This document shows, piece by piece, positions 63,328 through 64,000 of a DNA stretch of 64,000 nucleotides. Origin of the DNA: Holacanthus passer (lineage: Eukaryota > Chordata > Actinopteri > Pomacanthidae). The number at the start of each line of letters is the position of its first letter. Positions within the stretch are counted from its first letter, which is position 1. A program made the position numbers and the translations under genes. The stretch is from positions 5,383,501-5,447,500 of the forward strand of contig JAFREQ010000009.1 of assembly GCA_025331565.1 (NCBI GenBank). The letters run 5' to 3'. The notes under the pieces were generated by a model. It saw nothing but the letters and a program-made list of their open reading frames with translations. It was not told where the DNA came from and ran no database searches.

Positions 63328-64000
63328 GTGAGGTTTAGTTATGACACATCATGTATGTCTCAGACAGATGTGACACACCGAAGTGTATGAAGGTTAACAC
63401 TGAGAGAAAATGTTCTTTGTGGAATAACAATATAGGGCAGAGGTGGACTAGCAACAGACCATCAATTCGTGTCTCTAATTTATTTTTAAGTCATGTACAA
63501 AAAAAAAATCATGTGATCCTGCTTTTCCCAAGAAGTGAGAAACCACAGCTTCATGCAGGACAGATGATGCTGTGATGTGCATTTCTTCTTCATTAGATGT
63601 CCTGTTGTTCTGCTAATATGAGCCATATTTGCTTTTCATGTAGCCCCGTGGGCTAGTTTTTATGGTCCATGCGAGCAGAGCACAGATCAGATGATGAAGT
63701 TCTTACAAACAAAATATGCATCATATGGTGGAAAAGTGTGTGTATATTCTGCAGTGCTGGGAGACAATTCAAATATTAAAATTAGACAGACTTATTCAAG
63801 GAAAGGCCCTCACTGAGGCTGAAAATGTCTTTGACAAGAGGGTCCTGGCCAACATAGAGCATAAAACATAGAACACACACTTAGGTTGAGTTGGATAAAA
63901 TATAAAGTGAATACTTAAGATTCACAAAGCACATAAGATCAAAAGGATTTTAAATACACAAAATACTCAAATGTGTTAGATGTCTCACACAAAAAAATCT
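63328..64000 (+). other. mccc2 intron 16 (partial)
   Basis: AT-rich sequence that runs to the window edge. I searched for the WDDGIID-type last exon and did not see it. No other feature is recognised. Confidence 0.75.

Overview
The window is vertebrate nuclear DNA, almost certainly from a ray-finned (percomorph-like) fish. Coding sequence sits in short exons with GT/AG introns. CA/GT microsatellites are very frequent, and I recognise many interspersed repeats that are common in teleost genomes (SINEs, LINE 3' tails, short inverted-repeat DNA elements). There are no bacterial features such as operons, CRISPR arrays or insertion sequences. Nearly all long ORFs outside the exons below are chance or low-complexity frames.

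Two protein-coding genes lie on the + strand, head to tail. The first, about 7.9-40.3 kb, is a complete TLE-family (Groucho) transcriptional corepressor. I reconstruct 20 coding exons giving 772 residues, with every intron phase consistent. It is closest to TLE4: it has the MIRDLSK N-terminal extension, the TLE4-type Q domain and the 'GFDPHHH' linker. The second gene starts at 50389 and runs off the right edge. It is MCCC2, the beta subunit of mitochondrial 3-methylcrotonyl-CoA carboxylase (leucine breakdown). Sixteen exons (525 complete codons) are present; the C-terminal exon is missing because the window ends.

Layout: 1-7080 is gene-free upstream DNA with microsatellites, repeats and some homeodomain-motif-rich, AT-rich blocks that look like candidate enhancers. 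7080-7900 is the CpG-rich tle4 promoter and 5' UTR, with three evenly spaced CCAAT boxes and a 12-bp CACGTG palindrome. 7899-40266 is tle4; its 10.7-kb intron 4 and 5.4-kb intron 8 hold most of the repeats. From 40267 is the tle4 3' UTR, then about 8 kb of intergenic DNA. About 50275-50388 is the MCCC2 promoter and 5' UTR. 50389 to the end is MCCC2.

The two products do not act together: one is a nuclear corepressor, the other a mitochondrial enzyme. Their adjacency is of interest for synteny and because MCCC2 may be a bystander beside a developmental regulator. I found no evidence of a new biological system. The most interesting items are local: repeat tracts bracketing tle4 exons 5 and 6, a 17-nt microexon, a tandem CAG acceptor in the Q domain, an ordered promoter, a perfect hairpin in MCCC2 intron 5, and several inverted-repeat mobile elements.
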